A stretch of DNA of 27,662 bases from assembly GCA_038251135.1 (NCBI GenBank), contig JBBSBR010000014.1, positions 1 through 27,662 on the forward strand, read 5' to 3'. The translations under genes were made by a program, and so were the position numbers. Under the pieces are notes generated by a model. That model was not told where the DNA came from and searched no databases. It saw only the letters and a list, made by a program, of their open reading frames with translations. Within the stretch, counting starts at the first letter, position 1; every line of letters begins with the position of its first letter. Shown in pieces: positions 6,314 through 14,019 of this stretch. The DNA is from JBBSBR01 sp038251135. GTDB taxonomy: Bacteria > Patescibacteriota > Saccharimonadia > UBA4664.

Positions 6314-6319
6314 GGATGG

Positions 6320-7384
6320 TCAGGCGGTGTTGGCGTCCAATTTGGCGACGCCGAGCAGCTCGTCGATCTTCGTCTGCCAGAAGCTTCGCGCCGAGTCGTT
6401 CGGCGCGTTAGCCGCCATGTCCTGGAAGTTGCTCAGGGCACGCTGTCGTTGCGCGTCGTGCCGAGGACTGGACGTTCGCGCCTTCCTGATGGCGGGTGGC
6501 TGCACGAGCGCCAGACGAAGTCGTTTTGTCGGCACGTCAGCGGCGAACTCGGCTTCGTCGGGCTCCTTTGACTGTGAAATCCTTGGTGGTGCTACCATGG
6601 GCTGCGCCGTGCGGGTTGTCACGGGGAAGACCACCGGTACCGGAGTCTCGTTCTGCGATGTGGCTCTCGGGTCAGGCGCAACCTGCGGCGGCTCGACGGA
6701 CGCATCCACGTTCTTGGCGGCGGTCGTCGGGCCGACGATAACGATCATAATGCTGTTGGCGTCCTCAACGAGTTCGACCCGAGGGTCTTCCTTGCCGAGC
6801 CTCCGCAGCACTCGACGAAGGTCGTTCATGGTACTTACGTGCGCTGCGATCATGAGCTTGTGGTCGGCGATCGAACGCTTGATGAGATGGATCGTCACCG
6901 ACTGGCCTGGTAGCTGCTCCAGGAAAGTAATGATCGACTGGAATCGATCCTTGTCCTTCATGACCTCAACCTCCTCGGCGGGCTCGATCGCGGACACGAC
7001 GTGAAGTGCGCGGATGGTTGCCGGTTGCAGCGCCAGCCGCCACTCGTATGAGGCGTAGATTGCATCACGGCGTACTTGTGCCCGAACGTCGGGTTTCTTG
7101 GCAATCGCTCTGCGCTCACGCTCCGACGTGCCTCCGGAAATGCCGAACCGTTCGTCTGCGTTGAGTGCCCGGTCGAGGCAAAGCGCTTGGACGGGACACT
7201 TGGCACAGACACTCTTGGCTTCCCGCGAGGAGCCGCCCCTATCAGGAAAGAATACCTCAGGATCGGTCTGAGCGCAGAGAGCCGCTTGTTCCCACTCCTC
7301 TGGCGGTACCAATTTCCCCAGCAGGGAAAGCGCATCGGTTAGTCCGCCGGTCGCGTCGTCGTAGTCGGTCGTAGCGGTCGACAT
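6320..7384 (-). CDS. WhiB-like (Wbl) iron-sulfur protein with a long C-terminal extension
   Basis: 354 aa from ATG 7384, which has a GAGG site about 9 nt upstream; a longer frame has no such site. Residues 30-92 form a WhiB domain. Cys37, Cys60, Cys63 and Cys69 give the family spacing C-x22-C-x2-C-x5-C for a [4Fe-4S] cluster, followed by GISGGTSERERRAI, the turn plus basic helix that binds sigma factor in Wbl proteins (usual turn G-V/I-W-G-G, here Trp is Ser83). Wbl proteins are normally about 80-130 aa. This one continues with a mixed alpha/beta segment (about 140-215), a Pro/Ala/Thr-rich linker and a charged helical C-terminus that I do not recognise. The gene looks more GC-rich than its neighbours. 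It is bounded by terminators at 7492-7522 and 6281-6313, so it is its own unit. Confidence 0.85.
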   Translation of the reverse strand: MSTATTDYDDATGGLTDALSLLGKLVPPEEWEQAALCAQTDPEVFFPDRGGSSREAKSVCAKCPVQALCLDRALNADERFGISGGTSERERRAIAKKPDVRAQVRRDAIYASYEWRLALQPATIRALHVVSAIEPAEEVEVMKDKDRFQSIITFLEQLPGQSVTIHLIKRSIADHKLMIAAHVSTMNDLRRVLRRLGKEDPRVELVEDANSIMIVIVGPTTAAKNVDASVEPPQVAPDPRATSQNETPVPVVFPVTTRTAQPMVAPPRISQSKEPDEAEFAADVPTKRLRLALVQPPAIRKARTSSPRHDAQRQRALSNFQDMAANAPNDSARSFWQTKIDELLGVAKLDANTA

Positions 7385-7491
7385 GAGCGAGCACCTCGCT
7401 TTGTAGTTGAGACTGGTAAGATCTAACGGCTCCACCTCTCGAGTGATAACGGTTATGTATTGTTTTTACTCCTTCTTGTATGTTTCTACAA

Positions 7492-7522
7492 GACTAAAAA
7501 AATATGACCCCGAGGGGTCATA
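7492..7522 (-). terminator. Intrinsic terminator ending the infA-rpsI operon
   Basis: On the minus strand the stem TATGACCC/GGGTCATA (7515-7522 with 7503-7510) has a 4-nt loop and is followed at once by a run of seven T's. It lies 20 nt after the rpsI stop and is the strongest intrinsic terminator in the window. It separates the ribosomal genes from the WhiB-domain gene. Confidence 0.9.
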
Positions 7523-7541
7523 CTCTTGATTGGAACTTAGA

Positions 7542-7940
7542 CTAACGCTTGGAGAACTGCGGTGCCTTACGCGCCTTCTTGAGACCTGGCTTCATACGTT
7601 CCTTCTCGCGGGGATCACGGGTCAGCATGCCGGCTTTCTTGAGGGTTGGGCGGAGATCGGCGCTCATCACCAGCAGAGCACGAGCGATCGCGAGACTGGC
7701 GGCATCGGCCTGACCGCGCTTACCGCCGCCCTGAACGTGCAAGCTAACCTTGAACTTGGTATCCTGACCGGCGAGCTTCATCGGGCGCTCAACAACAGCG
7801 ATAAGCGAGTCATTATTAAAGTAATCGGCAGCCGGCTTCTCGTTGACAAGAATTTCGCCTTTACCGGGCAAGAGACGTACCGTAGCTATAGCCTCCTTGC
7901 GGCGGCCGCGGGCGTAGTGATAGTGAGTTGATTCAGCCAT
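7542..7940 (-). CDS. rpsI: 30S ribosomal protein S9
   Basis: 132 aa. The N-terminus HYHYARGRRKEAIATVRLLP, the middle GGGKRGQADAASLAIARAL and the end KKARKAPQFSKR are the S9 pattern. The basic C-terminal tail ending Lys-Arg reaches the P-site tRNA anticodon stem in known ribosomes. The start shares one base with the rplM stop (TAATG). It is the last gene of the operon, just before the terminator at 7492-7522. The rplM-rpsI pair, often a separate operon in other bacteria, is here fused behind rplQ. Confidence 0.97.
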   Translation of the reverse strand: MAESTHYHYARGRRKEAIATVRLLPGKGEILVNEKPAADYFNNDSLIAVVERPMKLAGQDTKFKVSLHVQGGGKRGQADAASLAIARALLVMSADLRPTLKKAGMLTRDPREKERMKPGLKKARKAPQFSKR

Positions 7941-8380
7941 TAGTTCTTCTCTCCTAGGGTAAGGGTCTTAGGCGCCTGCGGGGCGTGCGGATGCTCATCG
8001 GTAGCGTAGACTCGCAAACGATACATACGATCATCCAGGAGGCGGTTTTTGGGCAACATACCCGAAATCGCCTTCTCGAGAACCTGTACGGGGTTGCGGG
8101 CCATAAGTTCTGCCAGCGAAGTCTCCTTGATACCGCCCGGGTGTCCGGAGTGACGGTAGTACTTCTTGTCTTCAAGCTTGTTGCCCGTCACGGTGATCTT
8201 TGACGCGTTAATAATCACAATATTGTCGCCGCAATCGAGGTGCGGGCTAAACTGAGGCTTGTGCTTACCGAGCAGGTATGTCGCTACGACCGTAGCGAGA
8301 CGGCCGAGTGTTTGACCCTCGGCATCCACAATGTACCAGTCATGCGAAACTTCAGTTGGTTTGGGTGAGTAGGTTTTCAT
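7940..8380 (-). CDS. rplM: 50S ribosomal protein L13
   Basis: 146 aa, normal length. Recognised by DWYIVDAEGQTLGRLATVVA, the DNIVIINASKITVTGNK segment, YYRHSGHPGGIKETSL and the block ISGMLPKNRLLDDRMYRLRV, which match the L13 family. L13 is an early-binding 23S rRNA protein. Both ends use one-base TAATG overlaps, with rplQ upstream and rpsI downstream, so translation is probably coupled across the three genes. Confidence 0.97.
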   Translation of the reverse strand: MKTYSPKPTEVSHDWYIVDAEGQTLGRLATVVATYLLGKHKPQFSPHLDCGDNIVIINASKITVTGNKLEDKKYYRHSGHPGGIKETSLAELMARNPVQVLEKAISGMLPKNRLLDDRMYRLRVYATDEHPHAPQAPKTLTLGEKN

Positions 8381-8871
8381 TACTTGGCCTCTTTCTTGGC
8401 TGGCATGGCCTTGGCTTCAGTTTTAGCCTTGGTCGGAACCTTAGGCGCAGCTTTGGGTTTTGCAACGGCTTTGGCTTTGGGGGCCAGAGCGGGTAATTCC
8501 ACCGGCTTAACTTCGTTTAGTACAAGCTCAAGACGAACCATTGGAGCGTTGTCGCCGCGACGGTTTTCGAGCTTAATGATGCGGGTATAACCGCCCTGTC
8601 GCTCAGCAAATGCCGGGGCGAGTTCGAGCAACATCTTCTGAGTGGCATTCTCCGTAAGCAATTCCTTGCGCAGCATTCTCCCGCCGGCCAGAGTGCCCTT
8701 CTTGGCGTGCGTAACTAGACGCTCAAAGCGCGGAGCGACTTCTTTGGCCTTAGCCTCGGTAGTGGTGATGGCCTCGTGCAGAGCCAGCGAGGTGAGCTGA
8801 CCGCGTATGAGAGCGCGGCGCGGGCCGGCGGCAAGTTGGAGCTTTCGCCCCTGGTATCCGTGACGGTGCAT
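8380..8871 (-). CDS. rplQ: 50S ribosomal protein L17 with a Lys/Ala tail
   Basis: 163 aa. The L17 core occupies residues 1-115: MHRHGYQGRKLQLAAGPRRA, ALIRGQLTSLALHEAITTTE, RFERLVTHAKKGT and GGYTRIIKLENRRGDNAPM. The last 40 or so residues are an Ala/Lys/Pro low-complexity extension. L17 contacts 23S rRNA near the exit tunnel. The start lies 1 nt after the rpoA stop, the usual rpoA-rplQ pairing, and the stop overlaps rplM as TAATG. Confidence 0.96.
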   Translation of the reverse strand: MHRHGYQGRKLQLAAGPRRALIRGQLTSLALHEAITTTEAKAKEVAPRFERLVTHAKKGTLAGGRMLRKELLTENATQKMLLELAPAFAERQGGYTRIIKLENRRGDNAPMVRLELVLNEVKPVELPALAPKAKAVAKPKAAPKVPTKAKTEAKAMPAKKEAK

Positions 8872-8872
8872 G

Positions 8873-9814
8873 CTAGCCTACCTTCTCCGATGACGCAAAT
8901 CCAAGCTCAGCGATCTTCTCTTTGACTTCGTCGTAGGCCTTTGAACCAAAGCCCTTGAGCTCACGCAGCTCGGTGTCGCTGAGCTTCAACAGGTCCTTGA
9001 CGGTCTTGATGTCGTTATTGATCAGGGCGTTGGTCGTGCGGGGAGAAAGATTAACTTCTTCGATGTTGATCTTCGAAGCGCCGGACTCGACGCGGTCTTC
9101 GGTTGCAGCAGTCTCGGTCGCAATACCAACCGGATTGCCGGCGATTACCTGGAAGTGCTCTACGAGCAGCTCCGAGGCTTGGCTGATAGCCTCGTTAGGT
9201 GTAATGGTACCATCGGTTTCAACTTCGATTATGAGGCGGTCGAGGTCGGTCATTTGGCCGACACGGGTATTCTCGACGTTGTAGCGAACACGCTGGACAG
9301 GTGAGTATAGCGCGTCGACGGCGATCATACCGACTTCGAGCTTCTCGCCTTCGCGGTTCTCTACCGGAACGTAACCGCGCCCCTTCTCTACCTTGATCTC
9401 GAGCGACAGCTTGGTCTTGGCATTGGCGAGAGTTGCGATAACCTGCTCAGGGTTTACGATCTCGACTTCGGAATTACCCTTGATACTGGCAGCCGTAACG
9501 GCCCCGGCACCTGAAGCGTTTAGGATAAGGAACTGAGGCTCGTCCGAGAAGACTCGGAAACGAAGCTTCTTGAGGTTCAAAATAACTTCTACGACGTCTT
9601 CTTTGACGCCGTCGACAGTCGAGAACTCGTGCGAAACGGTGTCGATCTTGACTGCGGTAACGGCGGCGCCGCCAAGGCTAGAAAGGATGACGCGGCGAAG
9701 CGAGTTGCCGAGAGTCATGCCGTAGCCGGAGTGGAGAGGCTCGATCGCAAATGTAGCCTTGTTGCCGTCCTCTTGAACGGCCTTGAGCTCCGGAAGTTGA
9801 ATGGGGTATAACAC
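8873..9814 (-). CDS. rpoA: DNA-directed RNA polymerase subunit alpha
   Basis: 313 aa from GTG 9814. The N-terminal dimerisation domain has HSGYGMTLGNSLRRVILSSL and DAVEVILNLKKLRF-type blocks. VGMIAVDALYSPVQRVRYNV and DRLIIEVETDGTITPNEAIS match the alpha core. The C-terminal domain (about 245-313), with LSPRTTNALINNDIKTVKDL and ELKGFGSKAYDEVKEKI, binds promoter UP elements and regulators. An upstream ATG (9889) would overlap rpsD by 59 nt and add non-homologous residues. GTG 9814 has an AGGAAAGGA site and lies 16 nt after the rpsD stop, so I prefer it. Confidence 0.95.
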   Translation of the reverse strand: MLYPIQLPELKAVQEDGNKATFAIEPLHSGYGMTLGNSLRRVILSSLGGAAVTAVKIDTVSHEFSTVDGVKEDVVEVILNLKKLRFRVFSDEPQFLILNASGAGAVTAASIKGNSEVEIVNPEQVIATLANAKTKLSLEIKVEKGRGYVPVENREGEKLEVGMIAVDALYSPVQRVRYNVENTRVGQMTDLDRLIIEVETDGTITPNEAISQASELLVEHFQVIAGNPVGIATETAATEDRVESGASKINIEEVNLSPRTTNALINNDIKTVKDLLKLSDTELRELKGFGSKAYDEVKEKIAELGFASSEKVG

Positions 9815-9830
9815 GGTGGTGGTCCTTTCC

Positions 9831-10448
9831 TTACCTTGAGTAGAATTCAATAATGAGTTGTTCGCGAATCTCTTCAACAACGTCTTCACGGTCAGGGAGT
9901 CCGGTGACTTTACCCGAGAGTTTGGCAGCGTCGAAACTCAACCAACGAACTTGTGAAGTGTTAGATTTGAGGTCAGCAGCAATTGAAGTGAAGTAAGCGT
10001 TTTTCGCGCTCTTCGGACGTACGACAAACTCGTCGCCCGGCTTGAGGAGGATGGACGGAATGTCGACGCGGCGGCCGTTAAGCATGACGTGACCGTGAGT
10101 CACGATTTGGCGGGCAGCCTGGCGGGAAGGGGCGATACCGAGACGGTAGACGGCATTGTCGAGGCGTTGCTCGAGCAGTTGCAACAGGATATTACCGGTA
10201 ACGCCCTGTCGGCGTTCGGCTTCGGAAATGACGCGTGCAAACTGCTTTTCGAGCAGTCCGTACATGCGCTTGACTTTCTGCTTCTCGCGAAGCTGTACGG
10301 CGTACTCGCTGAGCTTGGCACGACCGCCGTTCGGACCGTGCTGTCCGGGTCCGTAGGGACGCTTGACCATGCCTTTGATGGCCTTGGGGTGCAAAGCGAC
10401 TTTTTCGCGTCGCGACTGCTTGAGAATGGGGGTAAGGTTGCGTGCCAT
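9831..10448 (-). CDS. rpsD: 30S ribosomal protein S4
   Basis: 205 aa. The start MARNLTPILKQSRREKVALH is of the zinc-free type, with no cysteines. RPYGPGQHG follows, then KQKVKRMYGLLEKQFARV and the S4 RNA-binding domain LEQRLDNAVYRLGIAPSRQA with QIVTHGHVMLNGRRVDIPS, ending IIEFYSR. S4 nucleates 30S assembly and in many bacteria represses its own operon. I start at 10448, where ATG overlaps the rpsK stop as TAATG; a longer frame would run into rpsK. Confidence 0.97.
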   Translation of the reverse strand: MARNLTPILKQSRREKVALHPKAIKGMVKRPYGPGQHGPNGGRAKLSEYAVQLREKQKVKRMYGLLEKQFARVISEAERRQGVTGNILLQLLEQRLDNAVYRLGIAPSRQAARQIVTHGHVMLNGRRVDIPSILLKPGDEFVVRPKSAKNAYFTSIAADLKSNTSQVRWLSFDAAKLSGKVTGLPDREDVVEEIREQLIIEFYSR

Positions 10449-10849
10449 TAGACTCTCCGGGCCTTTCGAGGTCGGCAACCGTTGTGCGGGATACCGGTGA
10501 CGTCTTTGATGCTCGCAACGGCGATGCCGGCGGTGATCAAAGCGCGGATTGCGGACTCACGGCCGCTGCCAACGCCGCGTACGAAGACGTCGACTTTGGC
10601 CAGACCGAAGTCCTTGGCGGCCGTAGCGGCCCGTTCGGCAGCGGTCTGGGCGGCAAAGGGGGTCGACTTGCGCGAGCCCTTGAAGCCGGCTGAGCCCGAA
10701 CTCGACCACGACAGCAGGTTACCGCGGTCGTCGGTAAACGAAACGATCGTGTTATTGAAGGTTGCCTGTACGTGCATCTGGCCTGAAGCGACTGAACGCT
10801 TGACCTTGCGTCGGCGGGTTGAAGTGGTTTTGGTAGCTGTCTTTGCCAT
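10448..10849 (-). CDS. rpsK: 30S ribosomal protein S11
   Basis: 133 aa. ATFNNTIVSFTDDRGNLLSW, SSSGSAGFKGSRKSTPFAAQ and the C-terminal DVTGIPHNGCRPRKARRV are diagnostic. S11 lies on the 30S platform near the mRNA exit and the Shine-Dalgarno helix. The N-terminal 18 residues are a Thr/Lys/Arg extension of the usual basic type. It starts 8 nt after the rpsM stop and ends in a TAATG overlap with rpsD. Confidence 0.97.
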   Translation of the reverse strand: MAKTATKTTSTRRRKVKRSVASGQMHVQATFNNTIVSFTDDRGNLLSWSSSGSAGFKGSRKSTPFAAQTAAERAATAAKDFGLAKVDVFVRGVGSGRESAIRALITAGIAVASIKDVTGIPHNGCRPRKARRV

Positions 10850-10857
10850 ATGATCCT

Positions 10858-11244
10858 TTAAGTCTTAGCTGCGGACTTCTTGCGTCCACTTCCCATCGTG
10901 ATCTTCTTGCCGCGCTTGGTGCGGGCATTGGTCTTAGTCCGCTGACCGCGAACCGGCAAGTTCGCTTTGTGGCGGAGTCCACGATATGCATTAATTTCCT
11001 TCAGGCGCTTGATATTCATCGCTACCTGGCGTTGCAAGTCGCCCTCGACTTCCAGATTCTTGTCGATGTGCTCGCGCAGCTTTGCCGTCTCGGCCTCGGT
11101 GAGGTCCTTGACGCGCGTGTCGGGGTTGATACCCGTTACGACCAATATGTTCTTACTGATCGACGGGCCAATACCGAAGATGTAGGTTAAGGCTACCTCT
11201 ACGCGTTTGGCATCAGGAATGTTTACACCAGCAATACGTGCCAT
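10858..11244 (-). CDS. rpsM: 30S ribosomal protein S13
   Basis: 128 aa. The start MARIAGVNIPDAKRVEVALT, the helix-turn region YIFGIGPSISKNIL, the RLKEINAYRGLRHKANLPVR block and RTKTNARTKRG near the C-terminus define S13, which bridges the 30S head to the 50S subunit and touches the P-site tRNA through its basic tail. The ATG overlaps the rpmJ stop (TAATG). The order infA-rpmJ-rpsM-rpsK-rpsD-rpoA-rplQ is the standard alpha-operon order. Confidence 0.97.
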   Translation of the reverse strand: MARIAGVNIPDAKRVEVALTYIFGIGPSISKNILVVTGINPDTRVKDLTEAETAKLREHIDKNLEVEGDLQRQVAMNIKRLKEINAYRGLRHKANLPVRGQRTKTNARTKRGKKITMGSGRKKSAAKT

Positions 11245-11360
11245 TAACCCTGCCTCTGCTTATGACGAGGCTTGGCCGTACAAATCACCCGAACTACGCC
11301 TTCGCGCCGTACGACTTTGCACTGGTCACAGATTTTCTTCACGCTTGCCCGTACTTTCAC
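11244..11360 (-). CDS. rpmJ: 50S ribosomal protein L36
   Basis: 38 aa. GTG start, then KVRASVKKICDQCKVVRREG followed by VVRVICTAKPRHKQRQG. The zinc ribbon is complete: Cys-x2-Cys, then Cys, then His four residues later, the zinc-binding form of L36. It sits 25 nt after infA and its TAA stop overlaps the rpsM start by one base. The placement between infA and rpsM is the one usual in bacteria. Confidence 0.95.
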   Translation of the reverse strand: MKVRASVKKICDQCKVVRREGVVRVICTAKPRHKQRQG

Positions 11361-11385
11361 GTGCGTTCCTCATCTATCTCGTTAA

Positions 11386-11616
11386 TTATTTGTGACGGTA
11401 TGTTATACGTCCCTTAGAGAGATCGTACGGAGTCATCTCGAGCGTAACTCGGTCTCCTGGGATAATGCGAATGTAGTGCATGCGCATTTTGCCAGAAATA
11501 TGAGCTAACACGACATGCCCGTTCTCTAGCTCCACCTTGAACAATGCGTTCGGTAAAGTTTCGAGGACGGTGCCCTCAAACTCGATTACTTCCTTTGTAA
11601 CTTTTGAATCTGACAT
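11386..11616 (-). CDS. infA: Translation initiation factor IF-1
   Basis: 76 aa. An S1-like OB fold is shown by IEFEGTVLETLPNALFKVEL, ENGHVVLAHISGKMRMHYIR and IIPGDRVTLEMTPYDLSKGR, ending ITYRHK. IF-1 binds the ribosomal A site during initiation. It is preceded by 78 bp with a strong promoter at 11637-11665, and no Shine-Dalgarno sequence is visible in the short predicted leader. In many bacteria adk and map stand between secY and infA; both are missing here. Confidence 0.96.
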   Translation of the reverse strand: MSDSKVTKEVIEFEGTVLETLPNALFKVELENGHVVLAHISGKMRMHYIRIIPGDRVTLEMTPYDLSKGRITYRHK

Positions 11617-11636
11617 GTCTATGACTACAATTGTTG

Positions 11637-11665
11637 ATTATAGGTAAATGTGTTGGACTTGTAAA
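11637..11665 (-). promoter_or_regulatory. Strong sigma-70 promoter before infA
   Basis: On the minus strand TTTACA (11660-11665) and TATAAT (11637-11642) are separated by 17 bp, a match at 11 of 12 consensus bases. Transcription should start near 11630, about 14 nt before the infA ATG. It would give infA-rpmJ-rpsM-rpsK-rpsD-rpoA-rplQ-rplM-rpsI their own transcript, independent of read-through from secY. Confidence 0.75.
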
Positions 11666-11694
11666 GCCTTTTGTATCTGAATTTAGGACAAAAC

Positions 11695-13008
11695 CTAGTA
11701 CTGTTCATAGGAAGTTGTGATTACCTGCGCTTCAAGTTGTTTCATAGTTTCGATCGCCACGCTCACGACGATCAGCAGGCTGGTACCGCCGAAGGTCAGT
11801 ACCTGGCTTTTGGTGAATGTCTCAGCGATAAACGGCAGAACGGCAATCAGGCCAAGTCCTACGGCGCCGGCCAGGGTTATGCGGTTTACGACGCGCTTCA
11901 GGTAGGCTGCGGTTTGATTCCCCGGGCGAATACCCGGAATAAACCCGCCCTGCTTCTGCAAGTTCTCGGAAATATCCTTCACGTTGAACACCACGCTGGT
12001 ATAGAAGAACGTAAAAGCGACCACCAGAAGGAAGTACGAGACCGCATAGACCACCCCGGTCGGCGAGAAGAGCGTCGTGAGCTGTTTGGCAAAGGAGGCC
12101 ACCCAAGCAGTGTGAGCGTTGGTCAGGAGCTGCCCTAGGAGTGCCGGAACCGAGAGAAAGGCCAGCGCGAAGATGATCGGGATTACTCCGGCCGTAATCA
12201 CACGGATCGGCAAGTGCGTATCCACACCGGCATAGAGCCGATTCTCCTGAGTTCGCTGGGCGTAAGATACCGGGATATTTCGTTGTCCTTCGTTTAGGAT
12301 CACGACGAAGGCGATGATGGCGATCGTGGCCGCCACGAACCCGACGAGCGTCAGAATCTTCGTAGTATCACCGCTGGCTAAAGCCAGGAACTGTCCCGTC
12401 GAAGACGGCAACCGGGAGACGATACCGGCAAAGATGATGAGCGAAATACCATTCCCCACCCCCTGCTCGGTGATAATCTCACCGATCCACATCAAAAGTA
12501 TGGTTCCGGTCGTGATTGTCATGATCATCAAAAACCACTGGAAGACATTGGGATGACCGATCAGATCAAGTCCCGTAATCTGCTTTGAGGTTTGCTGCAC
12601 GAGCAACACCATGCCGAACGACTGTATCAAGGCGAGCGGAAGCGTAAGGAGACGGGTATACTGGTTGATCTTACGCCGACCGGCGTCACCTTCCTTATTC
12701 AATGCTTCGAGGCTGGGAATCACCTGCGTTAGGAGCTGGATAATGATGGAGGCGTTAATGTACGGCCCCACGCCCATCATGATTATCGAAAAGTTCGTCA
12801 GAGCACCACCCGAAAACAGGTCGGCAAAGCCCAAAACTTTATTTGAGTTAAATATTGTCCGCAGGAAGTTAGCCAGCGCCGCATTATCGGGAACCGGCAC
12901 CGGAACGTGAGAAAGAAAGCGGAAAACGATCAGGAGACCGATTACCACCAAGACGCGGCGGCGCAGACTGGGCGAACGAAAGACCTGGCCTAGCGTCGCA
13001 AGGTTCAT
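11695..13008 (-). CDS. secY: Preprotein translocase channel subunit SecY
   Basis: 437 aa with ten predicted membrane helices, starting near residue 18 (VLVVIGLLIVFRFLSHVPVP). The plug/TM2 region ADLFSGGALTNFSIIMMGVG with PYINASIIIQLL, the cytosolic loops KEGDAGRRKINQYTRLLTL and NEGQRNIPVSYAQR, and GGFIPGIRPGNQTAAYLKRV near the C-terminus are SecY hallmarks. It forms the protein-conducting channel with SecE. The start overlaps the rplO stop as TAATG, the usual end of the spc operon. No clear terminator follows in the 78 bp before infA. Confidence 0.97.
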   Translation of the reverse strand: MNLATLGQVFRSPSLRRRVLVVIGLLIVFRFLSHVPVPVPDNAALANFLRTIFNSNKVLGFADLFSGGALTNFSIIMMGVGPYINASIIIQLLTQVIPSLEALNKEGDAGRRKINQYTRLLTLPLALIQSFGMVLLVQQTSKQITGLDLIGHPNVFQWFLMIMTITTGTILLMWIGEIITEQGVGNGISLIIFAGIVSRLPSSTGQFLALASGDTTKILTLVGFVAATIAIIAFVVILNEGQRNIPVSYAQRTQENRLYAGVDTHLPIRVITAGVIPIIFALAFLSVPALLGQLLTNAHTAWVASFAKQLTTLFSPTGVVYAVSYFLLVVAFTFFYTSVVFNVKDISENLQKQGGFIPGIRPGNQTAAYLKRVVNRITLAGAVGLGLIAVLPFIAETFTKSQVLTFGGTSLLIVVSVAIETMKQLEAQVITTSYEQY

Positions 13009-13505
13009 TACTTGTCGACCGCCTCAGTCTGAGGGCGGGTGGCCTTCTTGCTGGGGACACGCGGGAGCGCCAATATCTCGACGCTGCCGCCGGCGGCTTC
13101 GACGGCTTTAACGGCAGCGGCACTCGCGGCTTGGACCTTCACGGTAAGTTTACGTTCAAGCTTACCCGTAGACAGGAGCTTGGCGCGTTCGGTCGACGAC
13201 CTCACCAGGCCGGCCTTCACCAGAGCGGCGGTATCCACGGTAGCACCGTCTTTGAACTGGTTCAGCCCGCTCAGATTGAATACCTGATAATCAATGTGAT
13301 TTAAAGCACGGAAACCGCGCTTCTTTGGCAATTGCTTGGCGAGCGGGTTCTGGCCGCCGGCGAAACCGATACGGACGCCGCCCCCCGTACGGGAGTTCTG
13401 ACCCTTCGTACCACGGCCGGCAGTCTTGCCGTAACCTGATCCGATACCGCGTCCGACGCGCTTTCGGTCTTTGGTCGATTCTAATTCTAATTCATGAATC
13501 TTCAT
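13008..13505 (-). CDS. rplO: 50S ribosomal protein L15
   Basis: 165 aa. The glycine/arginine-rich N-terminal arm has RVGRGIGSGYGKTAGRGTKG, then GFAGGQNPLAKQLPKKRGF, and the C-terminal core ends near SVEILALP. A short Lys/Thr-rich tail follows. L15 is a late 50S assembly protein. It directly follows rpsE with a 9-nt gap. The rpmD (uL30) gene that stands between rpsE and rplO in most bacteria is absent. Confidence 0.96.
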   Translation of the reverse strand: MKIHELELESTKDRKRVGRGIGSGYGKTAGRGTKGQNSRTGGGVRIGFAGGQNPLAKQLPKKRGFRALNHIDYQVFNLSGLNQFKDGATVDTAALVKAGLVRSSTERAKLLSTGKLERKLTVKVQAASAAAVKAVEAAGGSVEILALPRVPSKKATRPQTEAVDK

Positions 13506-13514
13506 AATGGTTTC

Positions 13515-14018
13515 CTATGCCTCAACCGGGATCTGAGGCTCTGCTTCAACTGTCTTCTCAGCCTTCGGCTTCATCGGCTTCAGCTGCGAAAGCGCAGCGA
13601 TGGTAGCGTAGGCGTTATTTACCTTATTACTCGATCCGAGCGACTTGGTCAAGAGGTCGCGAATACCGGCCACCTCAACGACGTTTCGGACGGCACCGCC
13701 GGCAATGACACCGGTTCCGGCCGATGCGGGCTTCAAGAGTACGTGGGCACCGGCAAATTTAACCTGAATCTCGTGCGGAATCGTGTGATCACGCAGGGGT
13801 ACGACAATCATCTGACTCTTGGCGCGCGATACGGCTTTGGCAATCGAGGTCATAACTTCACCGCCCTTACCTACGCCGACGCCGACTCGACCCTTGCCAT
13901 CCCCTACCACGACGGTTGCACGGAAACGGAAGCGGCGGCCGCCTTTTACGACGCGGGCGACACGGTCAATGGCTATAACTTTCTCTTCAAACTCTTTCGG
14001 CTGTTCTACGATAGCCAT
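13515..14018 (-). CDS. rpsE: 30S ribosomal protein S5
   Basis: 167 aa from ATG 14018, 1 nt after the rplR stop. A longer frame would overlap rplR. The double-stranded RNA-binding domain has EKVIAIDRVARVVKGGRRFR, ATVVVGDGKGRVGVGVGKGG and EVMTSIAKAVSRAK. The C-terminal fold has GTGVIAGGAVRNVVEVAGIR. S5 helps form the mRNA entry channel and affects decoding accuracy. The last 18 residues are a Pro/Glu/Lys tail. Confidence 0.96.
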   Translation of the reverse strand: MAIVEQPKEFEEKVIAIDRVARVVKGGRRFRFRATVVVGDGKGRVGVGVGKGGEVMTSIAKAVSRAKSQMIVVPLRDHTIPHEIQVKFAGAHVLLKPASAGTGVIAGGAVRNVVEVAGIRDLLTKSLGSSNKVNNAYATIAALSQLKPMKPKAEKTVEAEPQIPVEA

Positions 14019-14019
14019 A

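Noticed and set aside
6327..7004. Plus-strand 225-codon frame
   Set aside because: It is antisense to the WhiB-domain gene. Its Ser/Thr/Arg-rich product is typical of shadow frames over GC-rich genes.
8873..9889. Longer rpoA from ATG 9889
   Set aside because: It would overlap rpsD by 59 nt and add 25 residues unlike any alpha subunit. GTG 9814 has a good ribosome binding site.
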